From the NCBI GenBank assembly GCA_010279815.1, contig QEOQ01000238.1:417062-481061 (forward strand): 64,000 nucleotides of DNA, written 5' to 3'. Origin of the DNA: Brachionus plicatilis. Lineage: Eukaryota; Rotifera; Eurotatoria; Ploima; Brachionidae. Shown piece by piece: positions 45,143-54,253 of this stretch (the first letter of the stretch is position 1; each line of letters opens with the position of its first letter). Position numbers and translations under genes: made by a program. Under the pieces are notes generated by a model. The model had not been told where the DNA came from. It did not search any database and saw nothing but the letters and a program-made list of their open reading frames with translations.

Positions 45143-45764
45143 ATTAAAAAGCACTGGAAGTCCGTGGGGTCTCCCAGTGCTCTATCACTCAAGTACAAAC
45201 CCTCACAATGACATAACTGCAACATACGTAAAAGTCACTATCAATGGAACAAAAATCTTAGCCATTTTAGATAGCGGAGCCGCAAAAACAATGATAAGCT
45301 CAGTATTAGCTAAACAATTAAATTTAAAGCCATTGCAACAAGCAATCAAGAACAAGTGGGTCTCAGCAAGCGGCAGCGAGCTAATCTCAAAAGGGGATGC
45401 AAATGCAAAAATTAGCTTTGGAAACTATTGTTTTATTCAAAAGTGCGAAGTAATCGATAATTTGGCAACAAATCTTCTTCTAAGCACTGATATGCTTTTA
45501 AGTCAGGGAGCTATTATTGATTTTAGCAAAAAACGTTTATGTATCGGGGGGACATTCTGCCCGTTGATCGTAAAAAAGAACCAAAGAGAAGCATGTTTGG
45601 CAATAAAATCACCGGCTTGTATTGAAGCTAACTCTCAGAAGACAATATGGCTAAAGTTACCGTTCGAATCGAACAAGACTATTTACATTGAGGCAGTAAA
45701 CAAATCAACAGAATGGACAGTTCCAGATTATGTAACAAAAAGTAATAAAGGAAAAATTCCATAA
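45120..45764 (+). CDS. Aspartic protease (first part of pol)
   Basis: ATG at 45120 lies in a frame shifted +1 from gag and overlapping it by 23 bases; expression could use frameshifting or reinitiation. The catalytic motif ILAILDSGAAKTMISS (about residues 49-64) is the retropepsin D-S/T-G box, and LLLSTDMLLSQGAIIDF is the usual downstream hydrophobic element. The frame ends at TAA (45762-45764), but the same frame continues after it into reverse transcriptase, so the stop is probably a nonsense mutation in a once-continuous pol. Confidence 0.85.
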   Translation: MRTKTKFKLKSTGSPWGLPVLYHSSTNPHNDITATYVKVTINGTKILAILDSGAAKTMISSVLAKQLNLKPLQQAIKNKWVSASGSELISKGDANAKISFGNYCFIQKCEVIDNLATNLLLSTDMLLSQGAIIDFSKKRLCIGGTFCPLIVKKNQREACLAIKSPACIEANSQKTIWLKLPFESNKTIYIEAVNKSTEWTVPDYVTKSNKGKIP

Positions 45765-47885
45765 ATTATTCTAAACAAAAATCCATATGATATAAAAATT
45801 AACCCGCAAACTGTGATAGCTCACGTTGAAGAAATCGATAGACAAATAGAAGTTCCATGGAAGAATGGGAATTATGACAAAGTAGATTTGAAAAATTTGA
45901 TTAACTGGTCCGAAACATGCCTTTCAGTAGAAGAAAAAAAGAGTCTTCTAGATTTAATAAATAAATTTAAAGATGTCTTTTCGAAAGGAGAAGGAGACAT
46001 CGGTTACTGTGATAAAAACAAGTTCAAAATAGACACAGGAAACAGTAGACCAATAAAACAAAGAGCCTATAGGGTGCCTTATGCGAAGCAGGAATTAATC
46101 GATAGAATGGTAAATGATATGCTAAAACAAGGGATAGTCTCGAAATCAAAAAGTCCATGGGCATCACCAATTGTACTCGTGAAAAAAAATGATGGTTCGG
46201 AAAGATTTTGCATCGATTTTAGAAAACTCAATTCAGTTACCGTAAAAGACAATTACCCGTTACCACTAATTGAGGAAACTATCGACAAGTTACGAAATTC
46301 AAAATTTTTCTCTTCAATGGATTTAGTAAGTGGATATTGGCAAATGGCACTTGACGAAGAATCAAAAGAAAAAACAGCTTTTATTACGAATAAAGGGCTT
46401 TATCAATTTGAGGTCGTTCCTTTTGGTCTAAGTAACGCAGGGGCAGCATTTCAACGTAATATGGAGACTATTTTAGGGGATTTACATAATGTGCTTGTTT
46501 ATATTGATGATATAATGATATTTAGTTCCACATTTAAAGAACATTTAGAACATTTGGAAAAACTTTTTACTCGACTTCGAGAAGCTAATCTCAAGTTAAA
46601 AACAACCAAGTGCAAATTTGGGGTAAAGAAGGTAAAATTCCTGGGATATATTATATCTCCCAATGGAATTAAACCCGATCAAGAGAAAATTAAAAAGGTT
46701 AAAAACTATCCAGTTCCCAGAAATCCTAAGGAAATCAAACGATTCTTAGGTTTCGCCTCACATTATCGAAAATTTATTCCGAGTTACAGTAATCTCGCGG
46801 AACCATTAAATAAACTTTTAAAGAAAAATACGGAATTCGAATGGACAAGAACATGTGAAGATAGTTTCAAAAAGATAATCAATCATCTGATTAGTCCTCC
46901 AATTTTGTCGTTTCCAGATTTTAATAAAAGATTCTACCTTGCAACAGACGCTTCAGGAGTCGGATTGGGAGCTGTTCTTTATCAATACGACAATAATGGT
47001 AATGAAAAAGTAATAGCATATGCAAGTAGAAATCTGAAGCCATCAGAAAGAAATTACCCGGCAATTGAGTTAGAGTGTTTGGGAATTGCATGGGCATGCG
47101 AACAATTTAGACAGTATCTTTACGGGCGCAAATTCACAATTGAATCTGACCATAATCCATTGGCTTATCTCGAAAACATGAAAATTAAATCAACACGTAT
47201 CCAAAAATGGAGACTCCAGCTCGCAGAATATGACAAAGATATAAAATATAAAAAAGGATCTGCAAACAAAAATGCTGACGCGCTGTCCAGAATCGAAGTA
47301 TTTTGTGTAGAAAAAGAAACAAATATTTCAAGCTTGCAAAGAAAGGATGAAATTTTAGAGAATATCTTTAAGAGATTGAATAAATATGGTAGAAGTAAAA
47401 GATATTTTTTAAAAGATGGAATATTATTCAAAAATTATAAAAAATATCAATCAAAAATGATGTTACCAAAAAGTCTAGTACCAAAAATTCTCAAAGAATG
47501 CCACGAAGAACTCAGCGGTGGACATTTAGGTATTAAAAGAACATATGCCAAAATAAGAATAAATTCTCCAGCAATTAAGCAAGGTCTAACTCATAAGCTC
47601 AATAGAAACAAATGGATAGGACCATTTAAAGTTAAAAGAATTATCAATGATGTGAACGCCGAGATAGAACAAGAAAAAGGAAAGACCAAAATAGTACATA
47701 TAAACAGATTGAAGCACGCCGAAAGTTTGTATCAAATTAAAGAGCCAAAAAGCATTTTAAAAGGGAAAAACTACTGCAGTCAATCGAAAGTTAAAAAACA
47801 TGTAAGCTTTGGCAACGATACTACAATGGATTTAGTAAAGCCAAAATATTCTTATAATCTTAGGCCTAGAATTAAACGAGTATAA
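45765..47885 (+). pseudogene. Pol: RT-RNase H with truncated integrase
   Basis: In frame with the protease after the stop; the first stretch (IILNKNPYDIK) has no ATG. RT: FRKLNSVTVKDNYPLPL, FSSMDLVSGYWQMAL and the catalytic box VLVYIDDIMIFS. RNase H: FYLATDASGVGLGAVLY, LECLGIAWACEQFRQ and ESDHNPLAY. Integrase keeps only the first half of the zinc-binding region (CHEELSGGHLGIKRTYAKI). It then jumps in frame, near 47555-47590, to the C-terminal GPF domain (NKWIGPFKVKRI). The Cys pair and the whole DDE catalytic core are missing, roughly 700 bp compared with intact relatives. The polymerase part looks intact but needs the upstream stop bypassed, and integration would need help in trans. Confidence 0.9.
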
Positions 47886-47935
47886 ATATATCCAACATTT
47901 AATGTGAAGATTTTAGTTTCAACAGAATTACGAAA

Positions 47936-48577
47936 ATGCCAATTTCAAAATCAAAGCTTTGGAAAATACAAAAAGAGAAAGAATTAATGAACAAATATGG
48001 AATGACTACGAAACTCCCGAACTACGAAAGGAAAAGAAGTCCTTCACCAAATACATACGCAAATCGGAAGGCGATGAAAAATGAAATTAAACAAAGAAAT
48101 ATGGGAAAGAACACAAAACAAAAAGAAGCTTCAAAATCAAGTGAATTTATTAAAGCAAAAATCAAAGAAGGAGAAAGAAAATTTAAGCAAGAGCAGGACA
48201 CTTACATAAATCTGAATTACAAGCAAAGAAGAGCAATTTTGATAAAAGAAAAAAGGGAAAAATGGGAAAAAGAAAACAGACAAAAAGACGAAGAAAAAGA
48301 AAATCAAGAGAAACCAAACAATGAGCAACACGAAGAACATAGCGAATCAGACAAAAGAAAACGAAGAAAATCATGCAAATCGAAGTTAAAAATCAAACTA
48401 CCAACTGGTGAGAATTGCTCAGAGATCCTAGAATTAAAAGAAGATTTTACATTAGCAACAATAAGAAACCAATACGTCAAACTCAGTTTGAAATACCATT
48501 CAGACAAGGGAAATTATGATGGAGAACGCATGAAACTCATAAATGCAGCATACAAAAAACTTAAAAGCCTTTTTTAA
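47936..48577 (+). CDS. ORF3: charged protein with J-domain-like C-terminus
   Basis: A 213-codon ATG frame between pol and the 3' LTR, where env or accessory genes lie in other Ty3 elements. Residues 1-150 are highly charged and Lys/Glu-rich, with a likely long helix (KEKREKWEKENRQKDEEKE) and a basic patch KRKRRKSCKSK (about 144-155) that could be a nuclear signal. Residues about 162-213 fit helices II and III of a DnaJ J-domain: IRNQYVKLSLKYHSDKGNY then MKLINAAYKKLK. The Hsp70-activating HPD tripeptide is HSD here (188-190; codons at 48497-48505), one base from HPD (TCA for CCA). There is no signal peptide or membrane segment, so this is not an envelope protein. The frame is intact. J-domain identity is by pattern, not by search. 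Confidence 0.7.
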   Translation: MPISKSKLWKIQKEKELMNKYGMTTKLPNYERKRSPSPNTYANRKAMKNEIKQRNMGKNTKQKEASKSSEFIKAKIKEGERKFKQEQDTYINLNYKQRRAILIKEKREKWEKENRQKDEEKENQEKPNNEQHEEHSESDKRKRRKSCKSKLKIKLPTGENCSEILELKEDFTLATIRNQYVKLSLKYHSDKGNYDGERMKLINAAYKKLKSLF

Positions 48578-48694
48578 TTTTTTATATATTTTTAATTTTT
48601 ATATTTTTATTTTTATCCTATTTTTGTTTTGTAATACTTGGTTTTCAAGAAAAATAATTTTTAGTTCAAATTTTCCTTAATAAAAGAAAAATTT

Positions 48695-48710
48695 TAAAAA
48701 GAAAAGGGGA
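48695..48710 (+). promoter_or_regulatory. Polypurine tract
   Basis: AAAAAGAAAAGGGGA immediately precedes the 3' LTR, the standard place for plus-strand priming. Confidence 0.85.
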
Positions 48711-48951
48711 TGTCAAACCCAAAGATAATTATCTTGAAAACAAAGTAACTTTATAATATTTAAAAGATGTCGCTTTTAAAAATTATAAGTTGATTGTGAA
48801 AACTTTATTTATTTGTTCAAACTTTTAATATAAATAAATGTACGAGCCAGCTACCAGAGCAGATATATAATATATATTCTACTGGCTGGCAAGTGAAATA
48901 AAATTGTCTTTTATTTATCCTTGCTTGTGTCATCCATTTATTGGCGTGACA
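48711..48951 (+). repeat. 3' LTR
   Basis: 241 bp, identical to the 5' LTR except TGTCAAACCC for TGTCATACCC. Confidence 0.95.
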
Positions 48952-49096
48952 TTATTTTATTTTTTTAATTTACATTTCATGTAAAATATTTTACATTAAA
49001 ATTTTTTAAAATAATTCAAAGATTTTTTTTAATATCTAATGTTAAACTTTTTGAATTGAAATGATATTTTGAATTGATCATCAACTTCAAAATGTC

Positions 49097-49104
49097 CAGT
49101 TTAA
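49097..49104. repeat. 8-bp target duplication, right side of giant element
   Basis: CAGTTTAA, identical to 11539-11546. Confidence 0.7.
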
Positions 49105-49546
49105 GAATTAATATCATGCATTCAATTCTGGTGCATTAAGTTTAAAAAAAATATATAAAAACTAAAAATAACTAAAAATATCAACTTAATACCTCGTATG
49201 TTCCTAGATTTATAAGAGCTACCATAGTAGTTTTTCTTGTAAGAAATCTCCGCGGGCATTCTTGCTGGAGTATTTTATAATTATTATTTTTATATAATAG
49301 TCTTTAAAAGGAAAGAGATTTTTTGTAAAATTTAAAACTATGAAAAATAAAAATTTTGAAAAAGAGAAAAAATCAAAGTTAAGTCATAAATCAAGTTTTA
49401 AGTCGAGACAAAAGACTCAAACATTTTACGCTTCAAGCAAAATTCTTGATTAAATTTCTTTAAAAACAAATTGAGATTTTAAAAATTAATTCAAAACTTG
49501 TCTTTATTAAAATGATTGAACAAGTGCTGAAAATATTTTAAAAATT
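49105..49546. other. Spacer between giant element and small gene
   Basis: AT-rich; no gene or repeat supported. It includes the 3' flank of the minus-strand gene ending at 49547. Confidence 0.45.
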
Positions 49547-50060
49547 TTATTTTTTTAGGCCTGATAAATCGCTATTTGATGATTGAGAATTAATTCTCCA
49601 CTGTTGTTTAGACGAATTGTTATTGTCACTTCTAGCTGTTGAAAAGATTGATCCATTTGATTTATTTCTAACCGAAGATGCACTTGGTTGCCTAGGAGCA
49701 GGCTTCGGAGAAGCTTCATTTCTAGCTGCCTTAGAACCGACTAACGTTGATTCAGATTTTAAATCCACTGTTTTAATCTCGCTCTTTAGCTTATTCTTCA
49801 GCACCCACGCTAATATGTTCTGGTTGCCATTTTCCCCATTTTCCTGTTTATCAACGCGACTTGTCTGTGCTTCATAAGGCTCAATTTTTCTCTAAAAAAA
49901 TTAAAAAATAAAAAAAATTTATGCCAAAATTTTTTTATTTAAAACTAACCGGTCCTGAGACCTGACTTGCACTTTCAATAACTTCATCTAAACAACAAAA
50001 AATCATTTAAAAATATAATAAATTGAAAAAAAGGCTGTTAATAAATAAATAACCTGACAT
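49547..50060 (-). CDS. Three-exon small polar protein, unidentified
   Basis: Exon 1 is only ATGTCAG (50060-50054), followed by donor GTTATT. A 66-bp intron ends in TTTAG, and exon 2 (49987-49950, 38 bp) ends before donor GTTAGT. A 58-bp intron with a T-rich acceptor leads to exon 3 (49891-49547). All junctions keep phase, giving 129 residues starting MSDEVIESASQ. The protein contains ILAWVLKNKLKSEIK (a possible amphipathic helix) and a Ser/Asn/Pro-rich tail (SPKPAPRQPSASS) ending SDLSGLKK. No domain recognised. The consistent splicing and base composition make it a likely host gene just outside the giant element's right end. Confidence 0.65.
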
Positions 50061-50372
50061 ATTTTAGTAAAAAAAATAATAAAAATACGACGTACAAATA
50101 TTTTTAGTAAATTTACGTAAATAACCAAATTTTCCATTAATTGCAACGATACAAAAAAAAGTGGATTTTGGCTATTTTTGTTAAATTTCAGCAATTATTT
50201 AATTTTTTAATCTTTATACTGATAAACATAAACAAAAAATACGCAATTTTACGTGATATTTTAAAGTATAATCAAGACAAAATGGTTAAAAGTAATTATT
50301 TTAAGTTTTATCTAAATCTATTTTTTAAACAAATGATAAAATCTTATCTATTTTTTTAGATCTTTTAATTTA

Positions 50373-50738
50373 TCCTAACCTAATTATGAGAGATGGAAAA
50401 AATCCGGTTATGCCCTTTAGGTACTACATGTTAGGGTGTTTCAAATCGCGAACTCGTACTTTCTCTTTGAGTTTTTCCTTTTTGGCTGTAACCCACGCTG
50501 CCACCAATTATACCACGCCAATAAATGGGTGACACAAGCAAGGATTAAAAAAAGACACATTTTATTTAACTTGCCAGTGAGTCAAAGTAGAAAATACTTC
50601 TCTCTTGGTAGCTGGCTTGTACATTTATTTATAATAAAAGATTAAACAAATAAATAAAGTTTTAACAATCAACTTTCAATATTTATAAACGACATCTTTA
50701 AAATATTATTAAGTTACTTTGTTTTCAAGATATTGATA
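50373..50738 (-). mobile_element. LTR and leader fragment of a related Ty3-type element
   Basis: On the minus strand, a diverged LTR (about 50738-50511; words GACATCTTT, AACTTTATTTATTTGTTTAA, GTACAAGCCAGCTACCA, TTGCTTGTGTCACCCATTTA) is followed by the same primer site (TTGGTGGCAGCGTGGG) and leader (AAACTCAAAGAGAAAGT, GGTACCTAAAGG-like, ATAACCGG) as in the element at 43562. The beginning of the LTR and everything from gag onward are missing. The many differences make it an older insertion. Confidence 0.8.
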
Positions 50739-50739
50739 G

Positions 50740-51164
50740 ATGAAAATTTTTTAAAACTGTTTGTAGCATTTAGCCGACCTGTTGGAGATTTTATTTATTG
50801 AACTTAAAAAACTTTTAATTCGATAAATAAGTTAATATATTTGTTGAATAACTTTCTCATTTAGATATTAAAAATTGTAATACATAAGGAAGCTGAATGT
50901 TGAATCTTTAAAAATTATTATTTTTAAAAAATTTATTTTGACATTTTTTACTTAATTTTACTATAAAAATATGATTTGCTGTATAACTATTGCTAAACAA
51001 TTATTCTCATAATTAGAATTAAATACGTTTTGCTAAATTTTAAAAGTCAAGTCAGTGAATTGACCTTGAAAAGACTTTAAAATACCTTTTTTCTGACTTT
51101 TGCGCAAGTTTGCTTACTATATTTTAAATTTGTTTATTATTTATTTTTTAATTCTATTTTTTTG
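50740..51164. other. AT-rich spacer
   Basis: No gene. A stretch near 51045-51115 (TCAAGTCAGTGAATTGACC, TTTGCGCAAGTTTG) is shared with 62285-62355, marking a dispersed repeat. Confidence 0.45.
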
Positions 51165-51384
51165 GAATTCATGAATTACACAAGAATCGGATTGAATATT
51201 CTATTGAAAAGTCATATATTAATGACATCTCTAATAATGAATACACTCTACTTTTTGCATATGATCTAATTACTTTTTTTATTTGCAACAAAAAGGGGAA
51301 CCTTGAAAATAAGATAAATAACGAACGGCTAATTAAGTGGAAAATGAAAAGATTAGAAAGCAAAAAAGAAATTAAGTTTCTAAG
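51165..51384 (+). pseudogene. Short LINE reverse-transcriptase remnant
   Basis: One open plus-strand phase reads GIHELHKNRIEYSIEKSYI, then NNEYTLLFAYDLITFF and a basic tail RLIKWKMKRLESKKE. FAYD in a hydrophobic context resembles the catalytic box LLFADDL with one Asp replaced. About 70 residues remain. Confidence 0.4.
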
Positions 51385-51562
51385 CAGAGTTGTTTAAAAG
51401 TCCCAAAAAAAAGTCTAAGTCACCAAAAANNNNNNNNNNNNNNNNNNNNNNNNNNNNNNNNNNNNNNNNNNNNNNNNNNNNNNNNNNNNNNNNNNNNNNN
51501 NNNNNNNNNNNNNNNNNNNNACTTGGACTTGACTTGAGACTTGTGACTTTTAAACAACTCTG
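51385..51562. mobile_element. hAT-type MITE containing an assembly gap
   Basis: The inverted ends CAGAGTTGTTTAAAAGTC and GACTTTTAAACAACTCTG are flanked by perfect 8-bp TTTCTAAG (51377-51384 and 51563-51570). The centre is 91 N (51430-51520) between AAGTCTAAGTCACC and ACTTGGACTTGACTTGAG, so the true length is unknown. Copies of one end occur near 61379-61401 and, diverged, near 55063-55080. Confidence 0.85.
51430..51520. other. Assembly gap (91 N)
   Basis: Undetermined bases at the centre of a palindromic MITE; foldback structure is a likely cause of the failed assembly. Confidence 0.95.
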
Positions 51563-51570
51563 TTTCTAAG

Positions 51571-53032
51571 TATTGAATTTTAATATACTGGTTGACGAAA
51601 TAAAGAACGGTGCAATACAAGGGTAAATCCAACTGAGGTAATGTCAAACTAAAATATGATTTTAATCAAAAAACGTTAAATTTTTAGTAGGATCAATTCC
51701 AGACGATTCTTTTCCTTGTTTAAAAAAATATAATAAAAATACAAGTTATTCAAAATTCAGCAAATCGATCTATTTGAAGCTGAAATATGATACTTCTTCC
51801 AATTTTTGCACCAAAAAGAATTCAATAAAACTACTATTAGTTTAAAATCGATTTTTGAGTTGATTTAGAGATATGTCAAGGCAGAATTGAGTCATTCTGT
51901 TCCACTGGTCGTCAGACTGGTGGAAAAATATAGAGAAGGTTTCGTATCAAGATATATTGCATAACCAACTCCATTGTGGAATTGCTGTCTTACAACTTCT
52001 TCTTTTTTTCCTGAACTATCAAATATTTAAAGATGTCTAGCCTCTAGCTATTTCTATATCGTTTTTAATTTTTTTTTATTTTTGTACAGATGAACAAAAA
52101 AATAAAAATTATTGTTAGCGGACATGCTTCCGTTTTTTGAAAAAACATTATTTAACGGAAAAATTTAACGATTTTAAAAAAACAATAAATTTTTTTAAAA
52201 ATATAATTTTAGATCATTTTGTACAATTTTATACCTGAAAAACCATAATTATAAAACAGTTATCATCGTTAACGTTATTAAAGTTTTTTATTTTTGATTT
52301 TTTTTGACCAACATTTGAAAATTAAAAATTTTATTTAATAATTTATTTAAAAAATTAAAAATTTTAATGGCGTTAACCTCGTTAACGTTAACGATTTTTT
52401 TCTGATTTAATCAGTAATAAGAAATTTGAATTTCGTACTGTTTAAATTTTATTGACTTATAATATTTTATTATGACTAATTTTGTAAATTCTCAACAAAA
52501 TTAATAAATAATGAACACATTTATTCAACCAAAAAAAAATTTATTAAATCAAACAAAACAAAATATATGTTTTCAGAATAAAAAATAAACGGAAATTATT
52601 TTTTATTCTAAAAACAAAGACTTAAATTTTTTTTTTTTCAAAGTCCAAGTCCAGGTTTTAAAATTTTGAATTACTTAAGAAGAAATTTATTCTAAAATTT
52701 CAACAAAATTCTGATATATGGCAAATCTATTTGCATTAGACAACCCAAGAGTATATAAATTTTTTGATATGAAGCATGATCCAGAAAATTATTTAATAAA
52801 ATTCTTATATTTTAATAATTGGTCAAAAAGGAAATGAAAAAAAAAAGTTAATAACGTTAACGAAAAAAACGGTTTTGGAATTGTCAAAAATAATATTTTT
52901 TTTTTATTTTTACTAATTAGTTTGTTAAATTAAAAAATTTTGCAAAAAAAAAGAATCGTTAAATTTTTTTTAACGATTGATAGCAATAGCATACCTGATT
53001 GTTAGTCTAAAAATTCAAATTGATAAAAATGA
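51571..53032. other. AT-rich spacer with GTTAACG motifs
   Basis: No gene supported. CGTTAACG / AACGTTAAC words recur around 52100-52410 and 52840-52975, mostly within long A/T runs, possibly traces of the element whose transposase fragment starts at 53033. Confidence 0.4.
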
Positions 53033-53218
53033 ATGAAAAGCAAGTTTGCAAAAAAGAAAAAATCTATCTCTCTCAAAGGCAAGATAGAAAATATACAAAA
53101 ACATTATGAACAAAAAATAAGTACTTCAAAGCTGGCCACAGAATACAACGTTACTACGCATCTACGGTTTCTACTATTTTGTCGTCAATCGATTGAATAT
53201 ATTGAATATGGGGTCTAG
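53033..53218 (+). pseudogene. pogo/CENP-B-type helix-turn-helix remnant
   Basis: The frame reads KKKSISLKGKIENIQKHYEQ then KISTSKLATEYNVTT, the typical first helix-turn-helix of pogo/Tigger and CENP-B proteins. A small insertion (CA) then shifts the frame; the third-helix part STVSTILSSID is readable in the next phase. Only the DNA-binding N-terminus survives. Confidence 0.65.
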
Positions 53219-53224
53219 CTGACC

Positions 53225-53907
53225 AACATACATAAAAATCTTTTCACCATACATTCTAATCTTTTCACCATACGTAGTTTTTATCAAAACATACATTTGC
53301 TGAAAATCATACAAAATTCTTAAAAATATACATAGGGCTGAAAAACATACAGATTGCTAACAAACATACTGGTTTTTTTAAAAAAATCACTTTTAAATTT
53401 AGTCCTTTTTAATTTTAGCAGATAAATAAAATAATTATTTTTAAATAAAAGAGACGATTTATTTTAATTTTCAAAATACAAAAATTTAGTAATAAACTAT
53501 TAAAAAAAATATTTTATTCGATTTAATTAAATTTAATAATATAAGTCAAAAGTTAATAATTAACTAATCTTTTTCTAATGATTTAGTAGACTTTTTTTGA
53601 CCTCCTTTTTTTGGCTTATTTACAAATTCACTTTATTTAATAATGATTCTAGTGCTATTAAATGACCACATATTTTATATTTATAATTAATTGTTTGTTT
53701 TGTCCGTCTATTCATTTTATTAAATTTTTTGAAAATAATTTTAAATTTCAATTTTTTATTTTTTAATATGCCAATTTTTGTATGCTTTTAAGTATGTGTG
53801 TATGTTTTTTAGCATGTTTGTATGTTTTTAAGTTAATGTATGTTTTGAAAAATTTTGTGTATGCTGAAAAGATATGAATGTATGTTGAGAAGATTTTGAT
53901 GTATGTT
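53225..53907. mobile_element. MITE-like element with AACATACAT ends
   Basis: The left sequence (AACATACATAAAAATCTTTTC, then ACCATACATTC and AAAACATACATT) is matched inverted at the right end (AACATACATCAAAATCTTCTC, ACATACATTC and AAAACATACATT). Arms run about 90-100 bp with several subterminal CATACA repeats. A minus-strand scrap near 53720-53580 (RRTKQTINYKYKICGHLIA) may be a transposase tail. No clear target duplication. Confidence 0.6.
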
Positions 53908-53959
53908 AAAACAACAAACCCAAAAAACAGTTGAACTAAAAAAGATGATAATTCTAGTG

Positions 53960-54080
53960 CAATTAATTTTTTATTTAATATTTAATATCGAAAATTTTAT
54001 AATTGAAAGAAGCTTTACCAGACAATCATCAATTACCGATTTTTTACAAAAAAATTAACTTTTTGTTTTCTTTTAAAAGA
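53960..54080. repeat. Fragment related to the pogo-like element at 14615
   Basis: Shares TTTTATTTAATATTnAA, TAATTGAAAG, AGCTTTACCA and ATTACCGATTTTTT in order with 15125-15215. Confidence 0.6.
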
Positions 54081-54253
54081 ATACTTACCGGAAACTGTTT
54101 ACTAGAAAAAAATCTTAAATCTCTTTTTATTTAATTTAAATGATAGCTCATATTTTATTTTTTACCCTACAATTTAAAGCCAACTTCTACATTTCCTTTC
54201 AACTCTTCTTCGACTCTTCTTCGACTCTTCTTCGAATCTTCTTCAGCTATTTC

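Larger units (their letters stand above)
43562..48951 (+). mobile_element. Ty3/gypsy-type LTR retrotransposon with extra 3' ORF
   Basis: LTRs of 241 bp (43562-43802 and 48711-48951) begin TGTCA and end TGACA and differ at one position only. A 4-bp duplication TTAT flanks the element (43558-43561 and 48952-48955). The left arm at about 11695 supplies the empty site. Order: gag, protease, reverse transcriptase, RNase H, truncated integrase, then a separate ORF before the 3' LTR. Pol order (RT before integrase) places it in Ty3/gypsy. Defects are one stop between protease and RT and loss of the integrase core. Near-identical LTRs indicate recent insertion. Confidence 0.95.
11547..49096. mobile_element. 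Giant (37.5 kb) hAT-like element with multi-kb TIRs
   Basis: The two ends are inverted copies (GGCATCTTGAAGTTGATG at the left; GACATTTTGAAGTTGATG inverted at the right). The inverted identity continues for about 3.7-3.8 kb once later insertions are removed. Perfect 8-bp CAGTTTAA repeats lie immediately outside both ends. An 8-bp duplication is typical of hAT transposition, and a MITE at 9326-9839 with related termini has its own 8-bp duplication. The interior (16042-39352) holds nested transposons, satellite DNA and two small genes. No hAT transposase was recognised, so the element looks non-autonomous or decayed. The alternative is an inverted segmental duplication that happens to end at a transposon terminus. 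The flanking duplication argues against that. Confidence 0.65.
39353..49096. repeat. Right giant inverted arm (TIR), carrying two later insertions
   Basis: Inverted copy of 11547-16041. After removal of the Ty3-type element (43562-48951 plus a 4-bp duplication) and the MITE (42992-43493 plus an 8-bp duplication) it is about 3.84 kb. Landmarks in reverse order: 39360-40000, the gene-like fragment 40960-41560, palindromic MITE 41699-41966, hydrophobic frame 42654-42905, and terminus at 49096. Confidence 0.8.

Noticed and set aside
47936..48577. Envelope gene in the post-pol position
   Set aside because: No signal peptide, membrane segment, Cys pattern or furin site; the sequence is charged and J-domain-like.
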